This document shows positions 1 to 11,144 of a stretch of 60,000 nt of DNA, piece by piece. Below the pieces are notes generated by a model that made no database searches, was not told the origin of the DNA, and saw only the letters and a program-made list of their open reading frames with translations. Source of the DNA: Polytrichum commune (lineage: Eukaryota; Streptophyta; Polytrichopsida; Polytrichales; Polytrichaceae); contig OX485805.1 of assembly GCA_950295325.1 (NCBI GenBank), positions 21,627,501-21,687,500 of the forward strand, in the 5' to 3' direction. The position numbers were made by a program, and so were the translations under genes. The first letter of the stretch is position 1, and each line of letters starts with the position of its first letter.

Positions 1-1640
1 TATGTTTTGTTGCTCAGTTCTACATGTGACTTTCAGGTTGGAGTTGTTGCTATCCTCGGAATATTCACCACATTCTGTAAAAGTTCACATACACATAGTT
101 AAACATGTAGTCTGGCAACTGAGTTCGCTAAGAGCACAGAAACTCATGTGGTCATGCAATTGGACACTGGATATGAAATGCAACAGCAATCATACATTAC
201 ATGAAGATATACACTTGAAGAGAATGCAGTGGAGATTCCTAATCTGGTAAGGAGGTGGAATACCTTACACTACACCAGGAGTGCTACTCAAGCAGTCAGT
301 AATGCTTTTATGAATTCTTAAACTGGCTTGCAAGCAATGCTTGTGCTGATTAGCATTGCAGATTGCTTTAGGATGGAGTGTTGTGCACACAGAATGCATT
401 TGCTTGATAAGCACCTTCAAGCGCTGCTTGTGTTGGTCTCGCATATCATGCACAGATGCATTGTGTTCATGTACGATTTTTTAATTTTCAATCCAAATGT
501 GGTCTGCTGAAACCAATGATCCAAAACTTCTTCCATTGATATGGAGGGACAGAATGACAGAGTGTCAGCCCTCATTTTATGATTCTTAGGCATGCCTCAC
601 AAATCACCATGACTTAATCACATATGGAACTCACTCCAGATTAAACCATGGTACCCCCTCAAGATGCATGATTTAGGAGTAGAGGAGGATCATTGTCGCA
701 AGTACACAAGATGCATCACAACATTTGGTTAGGAAAATACCTTGCAAATCCAATGCGTACTGCTCTTAATGACACCATCTGCGAACCTTGTTGAGGAATT
801 TCCAGAACCACAAACTTGACAGAGATCCCAGAGCTTCCCGCGTTGAGAGGTAAGTGATCCCCTTCTATCTCGGACATTCTTGGTATGCCAACCTTTCCGC
901 AAGGTATGCGCACCTATAAAAGTCACTTTTAACTCCACATAAACTTTTGGCTGTTGGACAGGATCGTGAATTGGCTCATCAAGTTATAGCCTCCCCACAC
1001 TTGCTAGTGGTGAGGCCAGTCGGAGGCGGTTGAACTTTTAAATAAGTTTACAGTAGTGGCATCAACTAGTCGCATCGGTCCTGCCCACTCGCTCGTTTGC
1101 TGATGCGCGAGGTAATTCGCACGCTAGATAATTCCGTATTATTAGATGATTTCAAGCGAGATAACTCCGCACTATTACATAATATCGAGCGAGATAAATC
1201 ATTACGTTTTCACCTTCACAATGAGTGAGTCTACATAGAGGCCACGAATTCGTATCTCTCTATAACTACACTGAATATGATGTTTAGGCAAAGCTTACTA
1301 TGTGGAATTACACAATGCTATATCTATGACCTGTACATCTCATATTTTACCAACATATGTTAAATTGATAGTTTGAACATTATAAAACATTGATAACTTT
1401 ACTGGGTAAAAAATTATTTCATTAGTAAAAGGATATAGCACTGTGTAAATCCAAGTAGTAAGTCACACTAAATATCATATTTGACTAATTGTCCATGGAG
1501 GCTTTTTTGGCATGATCGGTTAAAATTCTATTCTTTCCAAGTCCGACTGGTTACATGTTGCGTGAACTTTCGGTATTTTCTTTATTAATTTGAGGTATAT
1601 TCTCTATATTCCTCTAGAACGCTTGATACGTTTTGTGAGG
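1..1640. other. Spacer without a supportable gene
   Basis: Short open frames occur but none has a recognisable domain, splice structure or start context. Around 1105-1200 a degenerate ~33-35 bp unit is repeated about three times (cores at 1122, 1157 and 1190, of the form CGAGATAAnTCCG). The start of the window could be the tail of a gene lying to the left; nothing visible proves it. Confidence 0.5.
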
Positions 1641-1650
1641 TCTTGTTCAA

Positions 1651-1912
1651 CCGGGTTATTTCTCAAACTCGCCGATTCATCTTTGTAACTTAAGGTACAA
1701 AATTATCGTGAAGTCTCAAACTTCAACCGGGTTATTTCTCAAACTCACCGGTTCATCTTTGTAACTTTAGGTACCAAATTCTCCGAAGTCTCGAACTTCA
1801 ACCGGGTTATTTCTCAAAATCAAACAATTCATCTTTGTAACTTTAGGTGCCAAATTCTCCTGAAGTCTCGAACTACCGGGTTATTTCTCAAATTCAACCC
1901 GTTCATCTGTTA
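1651..1912. repeat. Minisatellite, ~75-bp unit, about 3.5 copies
   Basis: The phrase CCGGGTTATTTCTCAA recurs at 1651, 1727, 1802 and 1876, giving periods of 76, 75 and 74 bp. Between the copies the words TTCATCTTTGTAACTT and AAGTCTCGAACT also recur in the same order. Copies differ by substitutions and one- to few-base indels. The array lies about 1.3 kb upstream of the F-box start codon. Confidence 0.93.
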
Positions 1913-2118
1913 CTAACCGCCGGTTCTCGCCCACACTTACTGGCGGCAGTGAATGGAGTACGCCCATTCACTGCTGCCCACCACCAGTATGTGAGTGATG
2001 GAGATTGTCGTTCCAAGTGTCAAATTTGGAGTTGAGATGCAAGAAAGTTGGGTGGTCAAAATGAAGACTCTCCTTCTCTTTGAATGATCACATCTCTTTG
2101 AACCATCACATAGACCCT

Positions 2119-2271
2119 CCCAGCTGTGTTCACTATTGAACGGAGAATGGCGATAGCTGACACTCCCAACTGTGTTCACTATTGAACATAGAATGGTGAT
2201 TCGTGACAATCCCAATTGTGTCCACTATTGAACGGAGATTGGTGATCGGTGACCTTCCCAATTGTAGATTG
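2119..2271. repeat. Minisatellite, 46-bp unit, 3 copies plus a partial
   Basis: Copies begin at 2119, 2165, 2211 and 2257 (CCCARYTGTG...), an exact 46-bp period. Each carries the core TTCACTATTGAAC or TCCACTATTGAAC followed by GGAGAnTGGnGAT. The fourth copy is cut off after about 15 bp. A related core, GTGTTCACTATTGAG, occurs once downstream of the F-box gene near 5855. Confidence 0.93.
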
Positions 2272-2368
2272 TTGCCAATCCATCGTGTCTTTTGGGTGTC
2301 CATTCTTAACTACAGCTCAAACCTAGGTGTCCGATTGAGAGGAGTGACCCCATAAGGCCCACATACCG

Positions 2369-2454
2369 TCGAAGAAGAGCAGCGTCTCCGACAAGCAGCA
2401 GCTCAGAATCTTCGAAGAAGAGCAGCGTCTCCGACAAGCACCAGCTCAAAGTCT
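2369..2454. repeat. 43-bp tandem duplication
   Basis: The block starting TCGAAGAAGAGCAGCGTCTC at 2369 is repeated at 2412 with about one difference (AAGCAGCAGCTCA versus AAGCACCAGCTCA). It is unrelated in sequence to the 75-bp and 46-bp arrays just upstream. Confidence 0.93.
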
Positions 2455-3030
2455 CTTCTGCGAGTCCTCTTTGAACTCCCTCTTCAATCACGAAACATGA
2501 CTCCCCAGGTCGATTTAGCATAGGCCGCAACGCAATTCAAACCTTAATTGAGCAGCAAAGAAACCGAACTAGGACGCATCACCAACCCTCCTTTATGCAC
2601 TCTGACCTTACGAACGGCGGCTGCGGCGCCGCACCAAAGCCGCCATTCATCAAATCGGAGTGAATTATGCACCTGAAACGATTTCGGAGCACGAACCTAA
2701 AACGAATCAGGCGCGGCGATGGTGGTTTGGGATCGACGCCCTTTTCAGCCATGTGATCTACGACCATGCTGTTGCACTCTCGGAGAAGAGACGAAGGATT
2801 GCTTCATTACGGTGTGGAGGAGCACCACATTAGCTTGATGATTGACCCATTCAAACTTCGTCGTAGCCGCATATGGTCCCTTCTTCCTCATGCTCCATCC
2901 TCGGCAGCCCTAACCATAGTCTTTCCTGTAAACATGTCAACCTTGAAGTAGAGCTGCGAAGTTCAAGTCGCTCAAGTTGGCCGCTCTTTCACATCCTCTC
3001 ACCATCATCGCTGCTTCTAGAGACGTACGC

Positions 3031-3166
3031 GTAAGTTGTCGATCTCGGAAACTCGCCTCCTCGGCATTCATATCGTTTCGTTCCTTCTGCATCGAGTGAT
3101 ACTATTGTCAGAGTGGCTAAGTAGTCATTGATTTCAACAATTGATTGATGCGAACTTTTACTGCAG
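3031..3166 (+). other. Probable 5' UTR intron of the F-box gene
   Basis: A strong donor, ACGTACGC|GTAAGT, at 3031 pairs with an acceptor, TTTTACTGCAG, ending at 3166, seven bases before the start codon at 3173. The interior is T-rich and contains TTGATTGATG as a possible branch region. The pairing is inferred from consensus signals only. Confidence 0.6.
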
Positions 3167-3172
3167 GGCGCC

Positions 3173-4591
3173 ATGGCTGCGACAACATCCAGTTCGGTGA
3201 TTCGCAAGGATCTGCCATCGCTGCCACTGGAGGTCTTTGGCTGTGTTCTGTCGTTCTTGCCGGTACCGGTGTTGTGCAGATTTCGGACTGTGTGCAAGGA
3301 CTGGAACGACCTCGTATGCAGTCCGAGCTTCCACGACCTTTACGAGCAGAACGGGAAGCAACATCGTGAAGTAGTCTTTCTCACACGCTTCGAGGATTCG
3401 CTCCTTTACAGCAGACTCGACCCGGATGTGAAAGGGAAGACATGCTTCTTGGACTTAACCGAGAGGCGATGGTATGTGATGGACCGCTCCGCGGACGAAG
3501 ACGTAGAAGCACGAGTGGTGGCCATGGACGAAGGGCTAGTTGTGGAGTTTTGTTGTGAAGAAGGCACTGCGGTAAGACTCTATGCCGACAATCCAAGCGT
3601 GGGATGCCTACAAATTGCCAACCCGGTTTATAAGTCTCACCTCTCATGGTTCCTGGAACCCCCGTTCCTAGAGTGCCCTCGGAACGAGGAGCTTCCCACC
3701 CTCGTGGTGGCTGCAGATCGTGCGTCTCGTAGTTTCCGGCTCTTTCTAATGACCGATACCGGTCCAGATTCACAGTTCATGTATTCTTACCAATCATCCA
3801 CGTATATAGAAGGTGATACATCATCATCGCAGGAACGCAGCTGGGATCACGGCCACAACTGGCGATGCACAAAGCAACCGCAATTGCTGTGGAGTAGTTT
3901 TCCTACGGCCTTGGGCACGAGGGCAAGGTCAGCCGTCTTCTTTCGTGGAGCCTTATATGCAATACTCTCTCCATCGTACTCCGATTACGAATGTCCGTTG
4001 ATGAGGTATAATTGTGAGGAAGACTCCTGGATCACCATCCGTAAAGTCTTTCTCGAAGAATCCACACATCCGGAGCTCATGGTGACCAACGACAGGTTGT
4101 TTATGACCGTCTTTCGTCTCTCAACATCATCTACCGGTACTTTGACATCGGAAGAGGAGTTTTCCCACACTCTCCACCCACTAGAGATTGTTGAGATTCA
4201 AGTTCCTGAGAATGCTTCCAGGACGATGTTCCAAATTCCGGCTGCAAGGCTTGACCATTTCTTCGGTGAGCCGTTTACCGGCCTTGCATGTGTCGTTCCT
4301 TGTGTGAGTACCATTGGCTCCTGTACCTCTGCGGCACTGGTCTCAAGTTCATCGGGAAAGGTGATAATTTACAACGCGGTGAGCGGATCCGCGGAAACTC
4401 TTCCCTCACATCCATTGAGTAGAGCGAATCTGAACCAGAGCAACCCTCGGACGACACGGCGACGGGGGACTCGCGTGCGCTATTGGGCGACGTACAAGCA
4501 CTTGAGCTTCAGAGACATTTTGCGGGAAAAGCACTCGTCACATCCATTTGATTTTGAGGAAAGACCATATGTCTGTGATGCTCGTGCCTGA
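3173..4591 (+). CDS. F-box protein (putative SCF E3 ligase substrate adaptor)
   Basis: This is an uninterrupted 472-codon frame. Residues about 14-58 form an F-box: LPSLPLEVFGCVLSFLPV is followed by VLCRFRTVCKDWNDLV, with the typical Leu-Pro start, hydrophobic spacing and R-x-V-C-K-x-W ending. F-box proteins bind SKP1 and present substrates to a CUL1 ubiquitin ligase. The C-terminal ~400 residues should be the substrate-binding part. They show spaced Trp and Gly residues reminiscent of kelch-like or F-box-associated beta-propellers (for example LMRYNCEEDSWITIRKVF), but I cannot count clean kelch repeats. The start is the first ATG after a good acceptor and sits in GCGCCATGG. The coding part lacks introns, and base composition is richer in G+C than the flanks. 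The substrate is unknown. The last ~35 codons and the 3' flank are duplicated downstream. Confidence 0.9.
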   Translation: MAATTSSSVIRKDLPSLPLEVFGCVLSFLPVPVLCRFRTVCKDWNDLVCSPSFHDLYEQNGKQHREVVFLTRFEDSLLYSRLDPDVKGKTCFLDLTERRWYVMDRSADEDVEARVVAMDEGLVVEFCCEEGTAVRLYADNPSVGCLQIANPVYKSHLSWFLEPPFLECPRNEELPTLVVAADRASRSFRLFLMTDTGPDSQFMYSYQSSTYIEGDTSSSQERSWDHGHNWRCTKQPQLLWSSFPTALGTRARSAVFFRGALYAILSPSYSDYECPLMRYNCEEDSWITIRKVFLEESTHPELMVTNDRLFMTVFRLSTSSTGTLTSEEEFSHTLHPLEIVEIQVPENASRTMFQIPAARLDHFFGEPFTGLACVVPCVSTIGSCTSAALVSSSSGKVIIYNAVSGSAETLPSHPLSRANLNQSNPRTTRRRGTRVRYWATYKHLSFRDILREKHSSHPFDFEERPYVCDARA

Positions 4592-5190
4592 GCACCAACT
4601 CGGATTTGTTCCACCTGCTTGGAGACATTTCACCTGTCAATGAGATTCGCATCACCATCTAAATGGATCCATGATCAAACGATAAGGAGGACAGTTCACG
4701 AGAAACCATCTGGAGACCGGATTCGGTGGACAATTGATGTCTCCATGGATGATCACATAGTGCGGTTTCTTTTCTTTTCTTTTCTTTTTGGTAATTTTTA
4801 ATAAATCTGTTGTGATTCAAATCAGTAGCTCAAGTATCTGTTGTAGGGCGACTCAAACGATTTTGAGCTTCAGAGTACTTTTGCTGAAAGAGCACCTGTC
4901 ACATCCACTTCATTTTCGTGCCTGAGCACCAACTCGGATTTGTTCAAACTGCTTCGAGAGATTTCACCTGTCAATGGGGTTCAAATTACCATCCCAAGGT
5001 AGAAAGAAGCCCTTCCATTGCTGCTCTTGGAGAGCGTGGCTTCAATTCTTAAACTTTGGAATTTTTTTGTTGCAAAATTTGTACGCACCTAATTTGAATC
5101 ATCTGCTGCAACTGTGAATTCCTCCATGGATGATCACTTCATGTAATTTTTTTGCAACGGTGATTCAGATTATTATCTTTAGTATCTGCT
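4486..5190 (+). repeat. Tandem duplication of the F-box 3' end and its downstream flank
   Basis: Words from the last codons and 3' flank of the F-box gene recur in order about 335-380 bp downstream. GAGCTTCAGAG is at 4504 and 4865. CCTGAGCACCAACTCGGATT, which contains the stop codon, is at 4587 and 4921. TTTCACCTGTCAATG follows in both copies, and TCCATGGATGATCAC is at 4742 and 5123. The offset drifts because of indels. The second copy holds only decayed coding sequence, so it looks like a partial unit duplication and not a second gene. Confidence 0.85.
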
Positions 5191-5199
5191 GAAGAGGCT

Positions 5200-6235
5200 T
5201 GTTTACAAATAATTTCACATTACAGCACTTAAACCCTAAACCCTGTTAGAGCTTTCACTCTCAGCTCATACAATAGACCCTCATAGAAAGATATATATCA
5301 AGTTATAGTGCTTACTCCTGCTAAGTTCTTAGTGGGTCACCAGAGCCAAGGACATTCGTACCGAGGCATATTGTGCAGATATGCGAACTGTTGCATTGGA
5401 ACAAAGATTCAGGTGGAACTGGAACACAGTGTCGGTGTCTCTCTTTTGTACATTCAGTTTGGTGGTGCCTGGTCCTTGGTCTGCTAGACTTTTGCAGTCG
5501 GTCTGGCAATTGTCGCCATTACCACGCACGCAGACTCAGGTGCAGTAAATTGGAACTTGAGTCTGGAAATTCGCCTCTCAAATCGAGTGAAGTTTGCTCA
5601 ATTGCCGTTGACGGGTTGCCATCGACTTGTGTTGTGGAAACATGCATCTTAAATGTCACAGCATTCTTAAGTATATGGGTGTTATTTGGTTCCTTTTTCA
5701 TGTTCTCCAACTTCTGCCGTTCAGATTTACACACTAAAGCTCATGTTGCAGTAGCAAATCTATGATGAAACATATGCAAAACCCAGATTGAAAGTCGGAC
5801 CTCCCTCGCTTTAGTTATGGTTATCGGAAGTGCATGTCTGTTGATTTCTTAACGGTGTTCACTATTGAGTGTAGAGAAGTTATTAATATTTGAAGACGTA
5901 GTCCACTCTCTTTTAAACATGTGTCGTTATGATGTTTGTTCTTTGATCCTTATTGAACCACATACCGATCAAATATAGGGGTCCGATTAAGAAAAGTAGC
6001 CGCATAACACCCGCATACCTTAAACATGAGTAAGGAGGTTCTCCTTCTGTTGTAGCTTCAAGAATAAGTCCAAGAGTCAAGGTCCTTAATTACATGCATG
6101 AATGTCAAGCATAGTCGAGTGGCAAGTTGTCATGAGTTGACACCTTATTGTAACCTATCTTTAGACAAAGCTCTCTCTCATCTACCAATATTCAACTTGA
6201 ATAATTGGCCACAAAGAATTTCACCAAGATGCTTA
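5200..6235. other. Spacer; one weak open frame
   Basis: An ATG-less to weakly started frame at 5373-5765 (130 codons) resembles no family and reads like open non-coding DNA. A telomere-like word, AAACCCTAAACCCT, lies near 5230. The segment at about 5855-6030 shares short words with 2130-2370 (TTCACTATTGA, GTCCGATT, CGCATACC), possibly an old duplication on both sides of the F-box gene. Confidence 0.4.
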
Positions 6236-6239
6236 CATA

Positions 6240-6725
6240 GGGAGAACACCCACTACATCACTTAAGAATTTTATGGTTGGTTCTTTCAAGTGTTGTATGG
6301 ACTACATAATTAGTGAGAGGTGGATGAGGAATTGCAATAACAATGAGAGGCGTTTATGGGGCATGATCGATTTGCATGTGGATGCAAATCGAAGGGTCAA
6401 ATTGAATTGTTCTTTGCATGGATAGAAAAATACAAGGGAGTTGTTGGAAATGCCTTTCCACTTGGGTGAGAGACCGATTAATGGACTGCATAATTGGCAA
6501 GAGGAGAGTGCATGAAGAGTTGTTGCAAATAGGAGCGGCATATCCATGGACTCGATTCGTTTATAGAGAAAATTTTGTTTACTCATGGAAATAAACAAGA
6601 GCTTGTGGGTGAAATATTATGAATGGATAGAAGTGCACATGGGGGTTGTTGGAAATGCTCTACACTTGGATGAGCAATTGGTTATGTGGAAGAGGTTGCA
6701 AATGCATTGGTTGTTGTGTATGCCA
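6240..6725 (+). repeat. Dispersed copy of a ~190-240 bp tandem repeat family
   Basis: Two to three imperfect units follow one another. TGGACTACATAATTAG near 6298 matches TGGACTGCATAATTGG near 6481, and ATGGATAGAA plus CACTTGGNTGAG recur within each. The same words in the same order (GGATAGAA, then GAGTTG or GGAGTTG, then CACTTGGATGAGCGG) build the array at 57.4-59.4 kb, so both belong to one family. Confidence 0.65.
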
Positions 6726-8270
6726 TAGACAAAGTCTTGGGGAGGTGACTATCAAAACTTTAGAAAACCACGTGGGATAAAAAAATAAGGTCAATTTAAT
6801 TTGTTTAGGGTAAATTTTATAATTTCGTTAGACCTATCATAGCATTGAAAATATGTCCCTTATATAGTTGTATGTAAAATAGGGTGGTTGATAATTCCTT
6901 CATTTTAGTAATTAGTAGAAGAAAAATAGGGTCATAGACATAGGATCCCCCTAAAAGTGCGTAGTAGGATCAGCAGAATAATTATGGGTTTGACTACTTG
7001 GATGAAGAAGTGTGTAGTTTTTGTCCAAATTCGAATCAACCACGTTAGTATGGAGGGAAATGTTGTGGGATTTTTTTGGGGAAGTAATGTGTTGGTGCTC
7101 CTCAACAGCCGTTAGGTTTTGCAACAGTGTTAAACATGTGGGACCTCGTTGGATGCTTAGAACTTCACAGCCTCCACCGTCACCCTCAACCGCTTCATGC
7201 GATTAGTTTTGGTTTCGTCACAACCTTAGTCCTCGATCATCAAGCTCATTTTTATTCTGAGCATTTTCTCGGGGTTTTTTCATGTAGATTGATGGTGCAC
7301 AATGGCCACTTCCTTTCCAATGTTTTCAGTGTGTATTTGGTTTACGATTTATAAAAATAAAATAAAATAGTGCCAAAAATTAGCCTCTCTAAACAATTAC
7401 AAATAAACACATGGTGCTAAAAAATACATCATAGTATTTTTTAATCTACAAATAGGGAGGGAAAAAATATTGAAAGGTGCATAAATATCCCCCCATTAAA
7501 TACCCCATTATCACACGTGTTTACAAAATGTAAGGGGATGTGATCGCCCCGAGCATTGCAAACTAAGTTTATGATCAACAATCCGACTAGAATCAAGTAC
7601 CTCGAGTCGTTGTTCGTATCACTCATAAGAATGCCTCCTGCTGACATTGCCCCTTCCTTTGTGTTGACAGTGGTCCCAAAAAATGACGAGGAATCAGAAC
7701 AAGAATTCAAAACCCTATTCATATACCAAGCGAACAAAACCAAAAGTAGGAAATATGAGGTTTGGGATGGGCACACCTAAGGAGTGCAATCATGCGCATG
7801 CGCCTACTACCCGACAATCAACAATCAACCATCAACATTCACCAAGTTCCCAAGACAGTGGGAGTTTGCACATACATGAAAAGTTTGAAGACCTCTCGCA
7901 ATTCTAATTGGGGATTTACAAAGCCAAACAAAATGTGCAAACCTATCAAGAGCCTTTCTTGTGTCTAATCTAACAAATTACATCCAACCACCAAAAGACA
8001 TCCATGAGATGTGATCCAATGGTGCTCATCCATAGTGTGGGGCAATAATATATATTATTTTAATTCTCTACCATACTAAACCCTATGGTACGTTAGTTTT
8101 AAAATTTCTCTACCATGATCAATTTCTAAACACCTTGCTTTATTTATACCATGGAGTTCAATATATAACTTGAGTTTTGTTACATGTACATGTTTGATCA
8201 TTTGTAGGTCGCAAGCTTAAAGTGGACCCTATATTTGTTCTCACGTAGTTTTCTAAAATATGGGAGTGAC
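6726..8270. other. Spacer without a supportable gene
   Basis: AT-rich sequence with short open frames on both strands (for example 7441-7776 on the minus strand) that carry no motif I recognise. I see no repeat or terminal inverted repeat here. Confidence 0.4.
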
Positions 8271-8276
8271 CCTAAG

Positions 8277-9960
8277 CTCTTCCTTTGGTGAGACCCATCT
8301 TGGAGGTAGATGTTCAATTGCTTGAGATCAACTTTGTCAATGAATACCGTGAAGGTGATAGAGTACTATATAGTTCCATTGTGGATGACAAAGGGGGGGG
8401 GGAGAGGGTTAAACAATCTGAGTATGATTCATGGGATGAACAATGGTGAATTGTCAGTGACTTATTTAAATTGTATTTGCAAATAGTTGATGAGCTGGAT
8501 GTGTTCAGGGATGAAATGTCTTGACTATGGGAGGGCAACCATAGGGTTAATGCTTGGAAGCAACACATAAATCGATTCCATGGTAATGACCCTAAGTGGC
8601 ATTACATGGTGGATTGCATATCCTTGCACCCTGATAATTTGGTTGGGGTCTTACTGGATGCAATGCACAACGTGAACATGTGCCTATATTCATTATTATT
8701 ATTTTTAAATTATTTCACTTTCAAATTGGATTTAAAGTTTAGAGATATTTGGTTTGTATTAATATACCCATATATTGTCTAATGCCATGTGTAGGTCTAC
8801 ATAGAATGACCATGTGCAAATAAATTTATTTCACAAGTAGCATCTAGTGAGGAGTTTTAGATCTTAGAAGCTAGGAGTATTTCAAGATCTTTGGCCCCCG
8901 AGTAATATATTTCATGTGTCAATAGATGCAACAAGAATGTGTGGTATCCACTAATATTGGTTGTGTTAGTGCAATTCCTTTACGATGTGAGAATGGAAAC
9001 ACTATGTATTTCTATGGTCTTTGTGAATGAAGATAGTTTGCAATAGTTGGGTTCCATAGTGTGCTTATAACTTATTCTTTTGCATCTTTACAACGTGAAA
9101 TAATTGGGGCAACCCGAGGAAACATCTAGGATTTACAAGGAGAAGGTTCTTTTGAGTTAAGATCGGCCTTGGAATGTGGGAGGCCATGAACAAGGCTTTA
9201 AAGAAGGTCATAGCTGACATACGAAAGGCATACCTAAAAAGAATCATTGCTATAACAAACCAACCCACAGACCTAAGTTCTTAAAAGAGGTATGCATTGT
9301 ACCATATATTTTGTCTAACAATATTGAGTGTTTTGTCCATCAATTGCACATATTGAAGATTTTGATATCGATGTATGTGTTTTGTAGATTAATAAACATT
9401 TTGACGTTACTGCAAGACCAAGATGACATTGGACAATTTGCAAATGAATGCAATAACTCTAGTAGAGGTGAAATCTAAATTGCGTTGGTTGCATTGGTGG
9501 AATTTTAGCTCCATGGCAAGAGACTTTTTTTGATTTCCAACAAATAACATTAAGGAAACTGAACTAGGTAGTTGGATTGCAAGGGCACCATTTTGGGCTC
9601 AGGTAATGGTTATCTCTTAGTTGTTTATATTATTGAAGACCACACTTTAGTTTTTCTAGTTTTGGGATTATCAAATCGTTTTTGTTGTTGATGTTTATGC
9701 AATTGGAGGAAAACGTTGTCAATGAGTTTGATGGCTTTAACGGTCAATTGGGTAAATTCCGGAGTCATGATGATGTCCTCCTTCCTGATGACTATATTGA
9801 AAAGTGGAGGATACAACTTTGGTCAAAAGCGTTACAATCCATGTTCGGAGGGAAATCATCATTCACCAAATCAACCAAACACAAGGATTATCCAAGTGGT
9901 CAAATTGTCAAATCAACTGTCTTTTTTGGGCTCAAGATCATTCACTAGTCAAACACCTTC
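8277..9960 (+). pseudogene. Decayed multi-exon gene with a GNHR motif, family not named
   Basis: From about 8277 to 8683 one frame reads coherently through two in-frame stops (TGA at 8447 and 8522). It includes VQLLEINFVNEYREGDRVLY, VSDLFKLYLQIVDELDVFRDEM, LWEGNHRVNAWKQHI (Gly-Asn-His-Arg at 8534-8545) and DPKWHYMVDCISLHPDNLVG. Runs such as EGNHR-x2-AW recall the ParB/sulfiredoxin-like fold, where a G-x-H-R type motif binds phosphate, but this is only a resemblance. Later pieces look like further exons. The frame ending HRPKFLKE is followed by GTATGC near 9289. A piece containing PWQETFFDFQQITLRKLN lies near 9516-9570. The block ENVVNEFDGFNGQLGKFRSH with DDVLLPDDYIEKW is at about 9710-9810. 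Many stops look like CGA, CAA or CAG turned to TGA, TAA or TAG. No intact product is possible. Confidence 0.6.
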
Positions 9961-10786
9961 TATAAACTAAGCATTTCCTATCAAGTAAAAGAGAAAGATG
10001 ATATTGTAAACGTAATATAAGAATTTAAATAATTAAATTTGAAATAAAATACTAAATTTTACTAAAAATTATGAACAATCACCTCACCATTTTCACATAA
10101 TTTATACTATCATTCAAATCAATTTCAAAAAAAGTGACAAAATCCTTGTTCAAGAGTAAAAGTTTGTCAAGAATAAGATACAAGATGATAAAATTAAATT
10201 AAAATTACATCAAAAAATTGACTTCGGAAATCCGAGTGTAAAGTGAGTGACCAAAATCATAGGAGAAAGAGAAAAAAACATTAAAAACAAAGTAAAAAAA
10301 ATCTCTCAAAATTTTACATCAAGCGGTTTTGGATTAAACCATTTCCTCTACTTGTGCCTCACCACATCCTGCTTGACTTGGTGTAGTTTCATTCAACATC
10401 CACTTACACATCAAAAGACTAGATCCAATCAATTTACATCCAAAAAATGCATTCGTCATTGACTTTATCATGTCAAAATACACATGTTAATTGGAATTTT
10501 ATCTCATAGAGGTGTATTTACTAGATTTTACAATAGATATTACAAATCACAACTCAACTTAATTGAGCTCCATTTGTTTGATTGTTTTCATGTGTAATCA
10601 CCTCACATTTTCATAACCACCTTCGTATGTAGAGAAACCTTCTTATGTACTATATTGGTCCTTGAGTTTAGCTTAATCATCTTCTACTAATAAGTCTTTA
10701 TTATCCATTTTTTAGGTTTTTACCTCACTAAATTAATTTCCATACCTAAAATCTTCCAACCAACCTTATTATTTACCTTTTAACTT
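9961..10786. other. Spacer, AT-rich, nothing identified
   Basis: Very AT-rich sequence with homopolymer runs. No gene, repeat array or transposon terminus is visible before the MITE that starts at 10795. Confidence 0.5.
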
Positions 10787-11144
10787 CTCTACTTCGGGGG
10801 GGGGGGCAGTTAAAAAGTTAAGGTTATAGGTGCGAACAACCACTATTTTATAAGGGGGTATTACTTTCAATTCTCTTCTTTTTTTCACATGCTATCATTA
10901 TGTAAATTTCTACTTTGGGTTAATAGAAAAATGGCTTGCATTACTTATAATTCCAAATTACCTATTATTCCATACCCTATAGTACTTTAAAGATGTCCAA
11001 TGCCATTTTTGATACCTTGTATTACTCTTAAGTCCATTTATAATTTTTAGCTCTTATGTTTTTAAAATACCCTATCATTTGTTCGCACGTATATTGCTAC
11101 TCCAACCAATGACTACCCCCCCCCCCCCCCCCCGAGCTCTACTT
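10787..11144 (+). mobile_element. hAT-like MITE, copy 1 (342 bp) with 8-bp target duplication
   Basis: The element spans 10795-11136 and is flanked on both sides by the same octamer, CTCTACTT (10787-10794 and 11137-11144). Its left end is CGGGGGGGGGGG and its right end is a long C run closing in CCCGAG, so the termini are inverted CTCGGGGG-type repeats with long G tracts. The interior is AT-rich and non-coding. A closely similar copy lies in opposite orientation at 51510-51844 with a different 8-bp duplication. Eight-base duplications and no coding capacity fit a non-autonomous hAT-superfamily element. Confidence 0.9.

Noticed and set aside
2592-2665. G+C-rich imperfect inverted repeat (GGCGGCT/AGCCGCC) as a transposon end or terminator
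   Set aside because: The arms are seven bases, unsupported by flanking duplications, and lie in ordinary upstream DNA.
5228-5245. AAACCCTAAACCCT and similar words at 51850 and 57894 as telomeric repeats
   Set aside because: Only two units each; plant telobox-like words are common in spacers and do not indicate a chromosome end.
5373-5765. 130-codon plus-strand ORF
   Set aside because: No domain, no coding-like composition, and stops flank it at the density expected of spacer.
5830-6030. Segment resembling 2130-2370 as a duplication flanking the F-box gene
   Set aside because: Only short words match and alignment by eye is poor; left as a possible old duplication.
8393-8402. Ten-G run as a terminus of the poly(G) MITE family
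   Set aside because: It lies inside the GNHR relic frame and is needed to keep that frame; no CTCGGG end or 8-bp duplication is present.
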